This document shows, piece after piece, positions 54,038 to 64,000 of a stretch of DNA of 64,000 nucleotides (position 1 is the stretch's first letter; every line of letters begins with the position of its first letter). The DNA is from Amoebidium appalachense. Its lineage: Eukaryota; Ichthyosporea. The notes under the pieces are model-generated. The model did not search any database. It was not told the DNA's origin and saw only the letters and a program-made list of their open reading frames with translations. The position numbers and the translations under genes were made by a program. The stretch lies in contig CAVNZM010000009.1 in the NCBI GenBank assembly GCA_963693365.1, positions 5,518,001-5,582,000 of the forward strand. Reading direction: 5' to 3'.

Positions 54038-55413
54038 CCATCATTTGTATTCCAAAATTGGCCCCTTGTTTGGTATTGCTGTTTTGCTTGGATTTGAGTG
54101 TTATTTTCGTGCCAGTGAGCTGCTTATGCTCATTCGTGCGGATCTTATTTTGCCCGACGACCCCGTTCCACACGACATGCCACCGGGTACAGGCGGCATC
54201 CGGCTGGCCGACACCAAGACCGGTCCAAATCAGTTTGTCCCCATCACCGACCCGTCCCTGTTGGCCATCCTGTCTTTCTGGTTCCGTGGCGCCCCCCCTT
54301 CTGCGCGGCTGTTTCCTTTCTCGTATGATGTTCTGCGTGCCAAGTTCCAAGCGGCATGTGACTCCCTCAGCCTCAACGAGTATGGGTTCCATCTTCACAG
54401 TCTTCGCCATGTCGGTGCCTCGAGACACTACGTCAGGGGTGTTTCAGTAGAGATGATTGCTCTGCGTGGTCGGTGGAGATCGCATGCCTCCCTCCGCCGG
54501 TATGTGCAGGCCGGCCAATCTCTTGTTCTTTCTATTCGCGTGCCTGCGTCGCTCCTTGCCCGGGCTGCAGCGCTGCGTCAGTCACCCACGGCATGGTTCG
54601 TTCCTTCCCGTGCCAGGTAGGGAGTGGTGGAGCACACCTGTGCCTGCTTGTGAGATTGATCCACAGGCACCGGCTCATGTATCCCCTTGCTGGGGCTGGT
54701 AAGGACGACGTTGGCATAAGATTATTAAGTTTGTAAACGTGTTTTCTTTGCAGGAGAATTAGATAGCCCCGTTGGAGTGAAACTGTGTGTTGCGAGTGTG
54801 CTGTAAACGTCGTGGTAGTATAATGTTGTAGGCCATGGTGTGTTTGATGTGTGTGCAAAGTTTCAGGCTGCTAGCAATTTTATTTAGGGAGCTGTAGCTG
54901 TTTTTATGTTCTGTGGGATATGCCATATGGATATATTGATGAGTTTGAGTTATATCTAGTCCGAAATGGGCGGCAATCGATTTGGTCTTTGTGATCTAGG
55001 GGTTTTAGCCACTTGTGAAAATTTTTCATTGGTTGATGTGCAGCTAAAATTCCATTTTGGTAGATTTCATGGATTTGATAGGTTCTAAGTCATTTCTTCA
55101 TATTTCCATAGGCAAAAATGTGGGCCGCGCTATATAGTGAGCTTGCGCGGCCCCAGGGAGGTCAGTTGCGGCGCTAATGAGCGCGTTTAGGTCTCTTTAG
55201 GCCCAATTTTTATGCTAAGTTTTTGCCCACCCACCACACCCTTTGCCTATGTAGGCACTAAGCTACGTTTTTTGAGCATGTTTCTGTATGACATTTGTCA
55301 TTCTTTTCATTGCTCCTGTGGAGCACACCTGTGCCTGCTTGTGAGATTGATCCACAGGCACCGGCTCATGTATCCCCTTGCTGGGGCTGGTAAAGACGAC
55401 GTTGGCATAAGAA
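54038..55413 (+). mobile_element. D5 right arm: 5'-truncated D-family copy, plus orientation
   Basis: Begins in the recombinase gene at HHLYSKIGPL, head to head with the left arm, and continues in one frame through HSLRHVGASRHYV and RRYVQAG to the TAG at 54618-54620. Then B1 (54629-54721), A2 (54722-55226), linker and B2 (55320-55413). Variants such as FRASELL match D2, not the left arm. Confidence 0.85.
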
Positions 55414-55919
55414 GCTGTTTTTATGTTCTGTGGGATATGCCATATGGATATATTGATGAGTTTGAGTTATATCTAGCCCGAAATGGGCGGCAATTGATTT
55501 GGTCTTTGTGATCTAGGGGTTTTAGCCACTTGTGAAAAATTTTCATTGGTTGATGTGCAGCAAAAATTACATTTTGGTAGATTTCATGGATTTGATAGGT
55601 TCTAAGTCATTTCTTCATATTTCCATAGGCAAAAATGTGGGCCGGGCTATATAATGAGCTTGCGCGGTCCCAGGTAGGTCAGCTGAGCGCGTTTAGGTCT
55701 CTTTAGGCCCAATTTTTTAGCTAAGTTTTTGCCCACCCACCACACCTTTTGCCTATTTAGGCACTAGGCTACGTTTTTTGAGCATGTTTCTGTATGACAT
55801 TTGCAATTCTTTTCATTGCTCCTGTGGAGCACACCTGTGCCTGCTTGTGAGATTAATCCACAGGCACCGGCTCATGTATTCCCTTGCTGGGGCTGGTAAA
55901 GACGACGTTGGCATAAGAA
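55414..55919 (+). repeat. Extra tandem A2(partial)-linker-B2 unit
   Basis: Directly after the D5 B2, A sequence restarts at GCTGTTTTTATGTTCTGTGG (its first ~170 bp missing), lacks GCGGCGCTACTG near 55684, and runs through the linker into another complete B (55826-55919). This outer B2 abuts the Gypsy integrase remnant. Confidence 0.8.
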
Positions 55920-58900
55920 TACTCTTAAGGGTGCGATTGAATTGTTCAACCAGCCCATTTGTCTGGGGGCGAGTAGGGTGATGCGAGGATCTGGCGACTA
56001 GTTAGGAGGGTTAGCACATCCTTAAACAACTGCGCAGAAATATTTGACCCATTATCCGACAGCACAAACTCGGGTGGTCCGTGTCGCGCGAAAACATAGC
56101 GTGGAAAGCATTAGCGATATCCTCTGCGGTGGGTGGATGATCGAACAGCACCAACTCAGCCCACGGTGTGAACATGTCTATGAACACAAGGATATACTGC
56201 TTCCCGCTCTTCGCTGGTGGCAAGACGGTCACATCCATGGCCACACACTGAAAGGGGTACTGCGGTGCGAAACCGCGCTGCACGGGCAAGCGGCCCTGCA
56301 AGCGTGGCGTTTTGCGCCGCTGGCACCTATTGCACGAATTCACACACCGCACGACCTGATGCCACATCCCCGACCACCAAAACGAAGACCAAATGCGATG
56401 AAACGTGCGCTGGGCATCAAGATGCCCGGCTGTGGGGGCATCGTGGCAAGCCGCAAGGATCTGTGCCCTTAAAGACTCGGGGACCCAGACCTGTGGCAGC
56501 AGCGTAGGGCGGAGAGTTGCACGCTGCTTCGGTGTCCACATATACACCACCCCCTTATAAACCGTGCATCTGCTTGCCTCTAAAGCAACACTTCCATCCA
56601 CATGTGCCGGCGCGGTGGGGTTGTTGAGGTAATCACGAATACTGCACAAAAACGAATCTGCATTTTGCGCCGCCTTAATTTCCTCCACAGTAGGCATACC
56701 CGGCAACTGTGGAATAGTAAGCGCACGTAACTCCCGGGAAGTATTTACCTTCAACCCACGGGTATGATCACGTGCAGCATCAAAGATATGCTCAGCCAGA
56801 GGGGGGGTGGGGGTGGGGTTGGCAGTGGCATGCGCACCCTCCCCCGGTCCACCCTTAACCGCTGACGTGCGCTTGCGCTTCTGCTTGCGCGCCGTTGACG
56901 CGGGTTTGCGGGTGGGTGCATCAGCACCACCGTCCGCACGTGCCCGCCCACACGTCACCACCAGCGCAGGAAACACAACGGTGTCTGGCACAAAATCACT
57001 GTGGTCATCTCCGTGCACACACCCAATCAGCGAAGGAAAAGTCAGATCCGGATCATCTTCGCTGGGCACCAAATTCGCGCTGGAAGGCCGTGAAATGCCG
57101 TCTGCATTGCTGTGGTCCTTCCCGGCACGGTGGTGGATGTCATAGGTGTATGCAGACAGGGCCATCTGCCAGCCAGCAACAATGGGCTCGGGGGCACCAC
57201 CATTACCATATATGGAAGTCAGCGAAGAATGGTCTGTGCGCAAAATAAATGGCTTCCCTTAGGTATACTGATGAAAGGCTTTGCACACAGCCCAATAGAT
57301 GCCCAAACCCTCTCTCTTGGTGGCGGAGTAATTGCGCTCGCTCTTACTGAGCGTGCGGGAGACATAAGCAACACCCCGGGGTGTTCCTGCCCGTCATCTC
57401 CCACCTGCGACAGCACCGCACCAAGCGCCACATTGCTAGCATCGGAGTCCACAATGAAAGGCTTGTCGAAGTTTGGATGAGCCAACACGGGGGCATGTGT
57501 GAGAGCATGCTTTAGAGCATCAAATGCACGGTGCTGCTCCTCGCCCCACACAAAATAGGCATTTTTGCGTGTATTCGCACGTGTGCGCGAATTATTCGCT
57601 GGAATATTCGCAGGAATATTCTCGCCCGGTGCGCTCACCACAACCTCTGATTCGGCTTGCCCAATAACCTCTGTGCTTTCATCTGCAGCAGCAGTACGGG
57701 CTAGCCTAGCCTTCTCCTTGGCCGTGCCATTCCGCTTCCGTCGCGCACTAGATGTGGGGGGCTCATTCCCATGAATCTTTTTGCGCAACTGCTTATCCTG
57801 TGGGCTATCACCCAACATGCGCGTTAGTGGCTCGGCCAATGAAACTCATATTCGGAACAAACCTTCTGTAATACGAAAACAGACCCAAATCACTCCTTAA
57901 TTCGGACACAGACGTGGGTGCCTGCTTATCGCGTATCACAGCGATTTTCCCGTCATCAACCTTAATACCATCTCTGCCCACACGATGGCCTAAATACGCC
58001 ACCTCTGTCTGGAAAAAAAAAAAAGTGGCACTTGGACCCCTTTAGCTTTAGACCAGCCGCGGACAGCCGCCTAAAAACTTCTTCTAAGAGGGTTAAGTGA
58101 CTTTCCAATCCGGGGTGAACAGAAGAAGGTCATCGATGTACACAAGCAAGTGAACCCACAGCATGCCCGCGAATACGGTATTCATGGCGCGGCTGAATAC
58201 AGACGGCATATTCGTAACCCCAAAGGGTGCGCGACAAAATGATAGTGACCCCACGGCGTAGTAAAGTTGTTTCTGGATCCACCTCAATTTGGTGATAGCC
58301 GCCATAGAGGTCAAACTAACTGAACCAGCGCGCCCCACGCAACACATCGAGAGAAGTGTATATGCGAGGTAGGGGGTAGCCATCCCTCACAGTGCATGAA
58401 TTTATTTTCCGAAAATCCAGGCACACTCTTACGCTCCCATCCTTTTTACGCACTAAGACCATGGGTGCAGAGTAGGGAGAGGTGGAAGGCTCAATGACCC
58501 CCCCAGCCAGCCATACTTGAAGTTGCTTCCACACTTGATCCCGGATATGGTGTGGAATTTTGTATGGAGGCCGATACTGTGGTTCATTTGTGGTTGGCTC
58601 TATCTTCAGCTTTGCCACATTGGACTTGCCATAGTCATGCTCGTGTGCAGAAAACACGTGCTTCCATCTGCTAAGCAACCTCCGAATGTGCTTAGCGAAT
58701 CTCTTGCTCTCCGCAGGTGTCAGATCAGGAGGGGGATAGTCTCTGGGTCCTCCACGCCCGGTGGTAATTCATTCTCGGTGCCCCCTAAGTCGGCATCAGA
58801 TGCAGAGGCTGTGGGCACGTGGCTCACCCCTGCTGCAATCTGATTGGCTCCTGGTGCGCCCGGCTGACTACCACCAGACTGACCTCGTGCATGGCGGGCC

Positions 58901-60044
58901 CCTGCACACTGCACATCAGTCTCTTCCCCTGGGCCAGATGCTTCAGTATCCCTGGCAGATACTCCCTCACGCTGCCCCTGAGTGTCCTCCCTTATATGCC
59001 ACGGCCCAACTCCTCCCTCAGAGGATGAAGCGGCCGGCCCGAAGGTACCCTCAGCCAATGAGAACTCGAGATTCCGATTGGAATGCACATGTTCGTTTTG
59101 AGAAGAGGAAACCTGCCCCTGCCCGGTACCTGCAACAATACTAGTGCTGGTAGGGGCTGGAGCACCAGGCACCTGCGACCCTGGGTGCCTGGCCCTAGCT
59201 GCAAAAGCAAGTCGGCCTCTGGCCTTCTTCTTTGACAGCCACGCCGTGGCTGCACAGTCTCCATGCACGCGCGCCCCTGCCTGTACACACGTGCAGGCAC
59301 ACTAGCGAGTACGCGGCCCCCCTCACTAATAATAATGTTGTCCCCAGTAGCCCCAGTGGTCCCTGATCCCCCCACTGTGGCTCCACTCGTCGGAGGTATG
59401 TCTGCAGCCGCCGGCGCAGCAGCAGCAAACACCTGTCCACCCACAGAGCCTGACGGTGAGTCTGACCCAACGGCCTCCACACCAGTCTTCCCTGCAGCTG
59501 GGGACCCGGACACATCGACCAAAACAGTGAGCATATCACCCTCAACCAACGGCTCTAGTGCTGCCACCTGGGTACCAGGCTTCAAATACACATGCTTTTC
59601 GGTCAGATTTGTTAACAGCACCTTGCAGCCGAGGCTGCTATTTACAGACAAGAGTGATTGCACACTATGCGCAGGGTGGAAGGGAATATCGGTGTTAGAC
59701 TGAGGTGGGTCTGGGTACGACAACACCCGTCACACCAGCCTCCAAACCTTCCCCCCATCCTTCATCGAGCACAAAGCCACATTCGACCTGAAAGGAGGGA
59801 GATGCACGCCGGTGGTGGTGATAGGTGTTGCCACCTCACCACCCCGCACCCCCGCCCCAAGCCACCAAACAGGCATATAGCACTCTGCCTGGCCGTGGGC
59901 AGGCCTGAGCAGCAAGTGCTTAAACAACAGGTCAATCTGTGCATCGAAAGCCAACAAGAAATCCATGCCTAGCAAGGCTGCATAGGGGAGGCCACGCAAA
60001 ATATGAAAGTATGATTGGCAGGAATGAATGGGCTCAGTTGCCAA
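55920..60044 (-). pseudogene. Decayed Ty3/Gypsy pol, second family, cut by D5
   Basis: Minus-strand fragments in pol order from high to low coordinate: the protease end (LLGMDFLLAFDAQIDLL, about 59985), a Pro/Ser-rich linker (59726-58700), RT (SPYSAPMVLVRKKDGSVRVC near 58445, YIDD near 58140, YLGHRVGRDGIKVD near 57980), RNase H (FIVDSDASNVALGAVLSQVG near 57450, RTDHSSL near 57230), then integrase with HDAPTAGHLDAQRTFHRI and CNRCQRRKT. The first catalytic Asp is in AMDVT (near 56235), and the frame breaks before SPQTNGLVEQFNRTLK, which ends at the D5 boundary. At least six frame breaks. Related to but distinct from the 20.9-34.6 kb element. No LTRs were found. Confidence 0.88.
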
Positions 60045-60461
60045 GCCTTGTACGTCTTACCAGGAGCGAAGTAAATTACATAAAGATTCCAAAGGACATG
60101 CATGCACATGCAAAGAGCGTTTTCTTTAGAATGGCTGCAAAGTAAATGCACATAATTAACACCACAGATAAAAATATATATACTTTGTGTGTAAAAAATT
60201 CTTAGCGCCTGTATGAATTTACTTTACTATCACAATGGTGTAGCATTTGCAGCTTTTGTCTTACCTCTCCCTGAGGACGAGGTCATGCACGGATCGGCAT
60301 GTGGAATGTATGGAATGCTTTATCGGGTTTTATGAAAATGTCTCTAAATATCTCTATTTATTTCAATAATATATTATAATTCATTCATTAACAAAAGTTC
60401 ATTCAGAAAACATTCAATATTACATTCGTATGACTTCAATCACTCAGAATCGGACTCTCAT
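60045..60461. other. AT-rich spacer between the Gypsy and Tc1-like remnants
   Basis: No gene. TATATA and TTCATTCATT words are present; no convincing terminal inverted repeat was found. Confidence 0.4.
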
Positions 60462-61625
60462 TCACTCACAATCACTCTCATCCAGCTCTATCTCTACCCG
60501 CTCACACCTCGCCCAATCACAAGTGCATTCTCCCAGACAAGCACATACCCATGGGTCCACTCGACCCATGATGGGGGGGGCTTTCCTGAGATACACATTT
60601 ACACCTTCAACAGGATCAATGTCCTGCTCGAGCTCTGCAAACTGCTGATCAATGGCATCATGACGCTTAAATCTTTTTCTACGATTATGCAGAGCGAGAT
60701 TTTCCTGATTATCATGAATAAATGCAGCAATCTGACGCTCAGCCTCATGCACGAGAGCCTTCCAATCATCTGCATCTACCAACCTCAACCCCACATTCAC
60801 CAATCTTTCAACCTCCTCTAGGGTGAACTTGCTATTATTCGCGGCTACATACCCCTTCACCTGAGACCACGCCATTTCGATTGGGTTGAACCGACACCCC
60901 CCCACTGGCAACCACAGAATTGTATGGCCATATGCCTCAGCAATCCTGTCGGTCTCCCTCCGTGCATTGGCCACATATGAATCATGCTCCTTACTCACGA
61001 GTTCATTCCAAAGAATCTCGACCGTTCGATAATCCTTTGGGTTGAAATCCTTCTCCATGCCAGTAGTCGGGTCCATCGGCTTGATCCCATTTTCCTCGAT
61101 CCATTCCTCCATGTATTTCCGGGTGCTCGATTTTGTGGGGGGTCTGTTCTTCATGCGTGCGTGATACGGTGCGTTATCCATCACGATTACGGTCCCTTCC
61201 GGCAACGAAGTGCAAAGTTCCAGGAACCACTCCTCAAAATGATCGGCGTTCATTTCGAAATGGTAATCGGCCGGTTGATTTTGTTTGCGTTTCTTGCTTC
61301 GGAAAACAAATGCGGTATTGCCGTATGCCTCGGTTTGAACCCATCCGTCGGCCCCACCCGCACCGACCACCACCAATCTCGGCCCTTTTCCATCCTTGCG
61401 TTTTGTTCCGCGCGGTAGCTCCTTGACCGTAACCCCATTGACTTTCTTGACATTATACCACCCACGTGATGGCCGGTGATTTTGGTTGACTGCCGTTTCG
61501 TCGAGAAATACGATTTTCCTGCCCGATTCCTTGTACTTGGCGTAGTCCAAAGTGAACGATAGCTGTTGTTGTTTGATTTGCTCGATTGTTTGGATATCCG
61601 GCACCTCGCCGGGTAAAACACCATA
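60462..61625 (-). pseudogene. Tc1/mariner-IS630 superfamily transposase, N-terminus removed by D6
   Basis: An open frame of about 388 codons from the D6 junction to a stop at 60462, with no ATG start. Counting from the GTG at 61604, catalytic residues are Asp 35 (IVFLDETAVN), Asp 143 (VIVMDNAPYHARM) and Glu 243 (RFNPIEMAWSQVKGYV). The DDE core is therefore complete, but the DNA-binding helix-turn-helix region is missing. The second Asp and the Glu are separated by 99 residues, far more than the 34 of classic Tc1/mariner, as in the IS630-like DDE proteins with a NPIE motif. The C-terminus is Asp/Glu-rich with a CACLGECTCDWARC Cys cluster. Confidence 0.85.
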
Positions 61626-62410
61626 TTCTTATGCCAACGTCGTCTTTACCAGCCCCAGCAAGGGGATACATGAGCCGGTGCCTGTGGATCAATCTCACAA
61701 GCAGGCACAGGTGTGCTCCACAGGAGCAATGAAAAGAATGACAAATGTCATACAGAAACATGCTCAAAAAACGTAGCCTAGTGCCTAAATAGGCAAAGGG
61801 TGTGGTGGGTGGGCAAAAACTTAGCTAAACAATTGGGCCTAAAGAGACCTAAACGCGCTCAGTAGCGCCGCAACTGACCTCCCTGGGGCCGCGCGAGCTC
61901 ATTATAGAGCGCGGCCCACATTTTTGCCTATGGAAATATGAAGAAATGATTTAGAACCTATCAAATCCATGAAATCTACCAAAATGGAATTTTTGCTGCA
62001 CATCAACCAATGAAAAATTTTCACAAGTGGCTAAAACCCCTAGATCATAAAGACCAAATCGATTGCCGCCCATTTCGGACTAGATATAACTCAAACTCAT
62101 CAATATATCCATATGGCATATCCCACAGAACATAAAAACAGCTACAGCTCCCTAAATAAAAATGCTAGCAGCCTGAAACTTTGCACACACATCAAACACA
62201 CCATGGCCTACAGCATTATACTACCACGAAGTTTACAGCACACTCGCAACACACAATTTCACTCCAACGGGGCTATCTAATTCTCCTGCAAAGAAAACAC
62301 GTTTACAAACTTAATATTCTTATGCCAACGTCGTCTTTACCAGCCCCAGCAAGGGGATACATGAGCCGGTGCCTGTGGATCAATCTCACAAGCAGGCACA
62401 GGTGTGCTCC
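61626..62410 (-). repeat. D6 3' terminal block B1-A2-linker-B2
   Basis: Complete versions of all parts: both B copies 94 bp, A2 504 bp, linker 93 bp. B1-A2 junction at 62316/62317. This is the cleanest reference for the terminal structure. Confidence 0.9.
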
Positions 62411-62418
62411 ACTACTCC

Positions 62419-63348
62419 CTACCTGGCACGGGAAGGAACGAACCATGCCGTGGGTGACTGACGCAGCGCTGCAGCCCGGGCAAGGAGCGACGCAGGCACG
62501 CGAATAGAAAGAACAAGAGACTGGCCGGCCTGCACATACCGGCGGAGGGAGGCATGCGATCTCCATCGACCACGCAGAGCAATCGTCTCTACTGAAACAC
62601 CCCTGACATAGTCTCTCGAGGCACCACCATGGCGAAGACTGTGAAGATGGAACCCATACTCGTTGAGGCCGAGGGAGTCACATGCCGCTTGGAACTTGGC
62701 ACGCAGAACATCATACGAGAAAGGAAACAGCCGCGCAGAAGGGGGGGCGCCACGGAACCAGAAAGACAGGATGGCCAACAGGAACGGATCGGTGATGGGG
62801 ACAAACTGATTTGGACCGGTCTTGGTGTCGGCCAGGCGGATGCCGCCTGTACCGGGTGGCATGTCGTGGGGAACGGGGTCGTCGGGCAAAATAAGATCCG
62901 CACGGGTGAGCATAAGCAGCTCACTGACACGAAAATAACACTCAAATCCAAGCAAAACAGCAATACCAAACAAGGGGCCAATTTTGGAATACAAATGATG
63001 GCCAATGACGAGGACCAATGAAAACGGAAGCGGGGGCGTGGTCTTTGCTGGAACAAGCCGGTTCCAGCCCTGCAGGCTCCGTTGGGCGGCCTGCAGGTGT
63101 GGACCCAGGCGTGGCATGAAATGCTTGATGCCGGCAGCTGTGTTGACACAGCGCTGACGCTGGCCACGCGATGGATCAATGGCATAACACTCCTCAAAAT
63201 ACTCCACCAGGAGGTCGTCCAGTTCGGCGGGGGACTTGGTGTCGGTACCAGGGGGCAACCAATCCAGGAACTCAACAACAGCATCCCGGTAGGCCTTGAG
63301 GGTTGGGGGCTTTATGGCCTGGTCAGCCAGAAAACCGCGAGGGACCAT
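62419..63348 (-). CDS. D6 tyrosine recombinase, intact
   Basis: 309 codons from the ATG at 63348 (MVPRGFLADQAIKPPTLK), overlapping the RT stop (63323) by 26 bp in the +1 frame, which suggests coupled reinitiation. The N-terminal half would be the core-binding domain. The catalytic domain has Arg 140 (GFECYFRVSELL), His 236 and Arg 239 (FHLHSLRHGGAS), RGRWRSH and the nucleophile Tyr 271 (LRRYVQAG). The C-terminal tail ends in WFVPSRAR. The frame is also open upstream of the ATG into the RNase H region, so a frameshift fusion cannot be excluded. Confidence 0.92.
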   Translation of the reverse strand: MVPRGFLADQAIKPPTLKAYRDAVVEFLDWLPPGTDTKSPAELDDLLVEYFEECYAIDPSRGQRQRCVNTAAGIKHFMPRLGPHLQAAQRSLQGWNRLVPAKTTPPLPFSLVLVIGHHLYSKIGPLFGIAVLLGFECYFRVSELLMLTRADLILPDDPVPHDMPPGTGGIRLADTKTGPNQFVPITDPFLLAILSFWFRGAPPSARLFPFSYDVLRAKFQAACDSLGLNEYGFHLHSLRHGGASRDYVRGVSVETIALRGRWRSHASLRRYVQAGQSLVLSIRVPASLLARAAALRQSPTAWFVPSRAR

Positions 63349-64000
63349 CTGCAGGATTGTGGGCTGACGGCAGCCACACACAATACAAACGAATGTCGAG
63401 GGCAAGCGTGTAGGCAGCCACCTGGCGGCATACACGGTTCAGGCGTCGGGATGCTGAACGACCCTTAGCAACAGCCCCAAGCAGCGCCGTCGAATCAAGG
63501 CCCCAAAGGTAGCGGGAGCCCCGGGCAGCCGTAGACCGACCTAATCGACGAAGCCCCAGGAGCAAGGCTTCTCCCTCCAGAATGTTGATGTGGTCGGAGT
63601 GGCGCCAACGATGACTGATGTTGGTGGTCCACCGGCCACCAACAGCTGCCAGGATAGGTGCCGGGGGGGCGGACGGGCTTGGGTCGTGCACAGGACCAGA
63701 CAGCTGGCTGTAGTGGCCACGCCGGTTGCAGTGAGGCAGCACTTCGCGGAGAAGCGTTGCTGGAAGCACCCGGGACACCACTGCACCACCCAACAAGGAA
63801 GCATCAGTGCAGAACATGGTGCTAGCAAACCCAGAACGCAAATCACAACGCATCAAAGGGGCCAAAGCACACATCGCCTGAAGCTCCCACACCACGGGCG
63901 GGGGAAGGGGCTGTTCCCGACCCCCCAGCTGCTCCACAAAACTGTAGACGGCACTCAGAACCGACAAAAGCGGCCGCTGCAGCAGTGCCGCCCACACCCA
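63323..64000 (-). CDS. D6 reverse transcriptase / RNase H, C-terminal part (5' end outside window)
   Basis: Open from the window edge to the TGA at 63323. It shows the end of the RT connection (PLLSVLSAVYSFVEQLGG) and a full RNase H: FCTDASLLGGAV, HINILEGEALLLGL, YLWGLDSTALLGAVAKGRS and PSAHNPADGPSRFSG. Nearly identical to D2. Confidence 0.9.
   Translation of the reverse strand, partial: WVWAALLQRPLLSVLSAVYSFVEQLGGREQPLPPPVVWELQAMCALAPLMRCDLRSGFASTMFCTDASLLGGAVVSRVLPATLLREVLPHCNRRGHYSQLSGPVHDPSPSAPPAPILAAVGGRWTTNISHRWRHSDHINILEGEALLLGLRRLGRSTAARGSRYLWGLDSTALLGAVAKGRSASRRLNRVCRQVAAYTLALDIRLYCVWLPSAHNPADGPSRFSG

Larger units (their letters stand above)
61626..64000 (-). mobile_element. D6: D-family element, intact where visible, runs off the right edge
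   Basis: B2 (61626-61719), linker (61720-61812), A2 (61813-62316, 504 bp), B1 (62317-62410), the recombinase gene, and the RT/RNase H ORF open to the window edge. No disabling change is seen in this part. Inserted in the Tc1-like transposase. Confidence 0.92.

Overview
This is eukaryotic nuclear DNA. Host genes at the left are split by GT-AG introns, one gene ends in AATAAA, introns and spacers carry very long homopolymer and dinucleotide tracts, and more than half of the window is transposable elements nested in one another. A repeat-rich protist, probably an alga, fits best. The plant/alga-like HhH-GPD glycosylase and the DIRS-type elements lean towards the green lineage, but nothing here fixes the taxon.

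Region 1 (1-12.7 kb) is host DNA. An M20C dipeptidase gene (pepD, minus strand, six phase-consistent exons, running off the left edge) stands head to head with a HhH-GPD DNA glycosylase gene (plus strand). Next come two unrecognised short genes, a ~590-bp MITE, GT and poly-G arrays, a piggyBac-like fragment, and two exons of a further unrecognised gene whose next intron is a 22-unit G-rich minisatellite.

Region 2 (12.8-64 kb) is dominated by one family of tyrosine-recombinase (DIRS-order) retrotransposons, here called D1 to D6. The best full-length copy is D2 (21673-27157, 5485 bp). In sense orientation its layout is A1 - gag-like ORF - RT/RNase H ORF - tyrosine recombinase ORF - B1 - A2 - linker - B2, with A about 504 bp and B 94 bp. 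These are split direct repeats, as in PAT/Kangaroo/Ngaro-type elements. No methyltransferase domain was seen. D2 sits inside the gag gene of a Ty3/Gypsy chromovirus (20893-34604) with 612-bp LTRs differing at six positions and a 5-bp target duplication. Other D copies interrupt another Gypsy gag (47.65 kb), a Gypsy integrase (55.9 kb), a Tc1/mariner-like transposase (61.6 kb) and an older relative of the D family (16.3 kb). D3 and D5 are head-to-head inverted pairs whose right arms start within about 25 bp of the same point in the recombinase gene. A decayed pogo-like transposase lies at 48.9-50.5 kb.

How the parts work together: in the D family, RT/RNase H would make cDNA and the recombinase would insert a circular DNA. 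The B1-A2 junction inside each element is the sequence expected if the B2 and A1 ends were joined in a circle. The clearest intact recombinase genes are in D4 and D6. D2 has intact gag and RT, but a 4-bp duplication breaks its recombinase before the catalytic tyrosine. No tRNA, rRNA or CRISPR array was seen.
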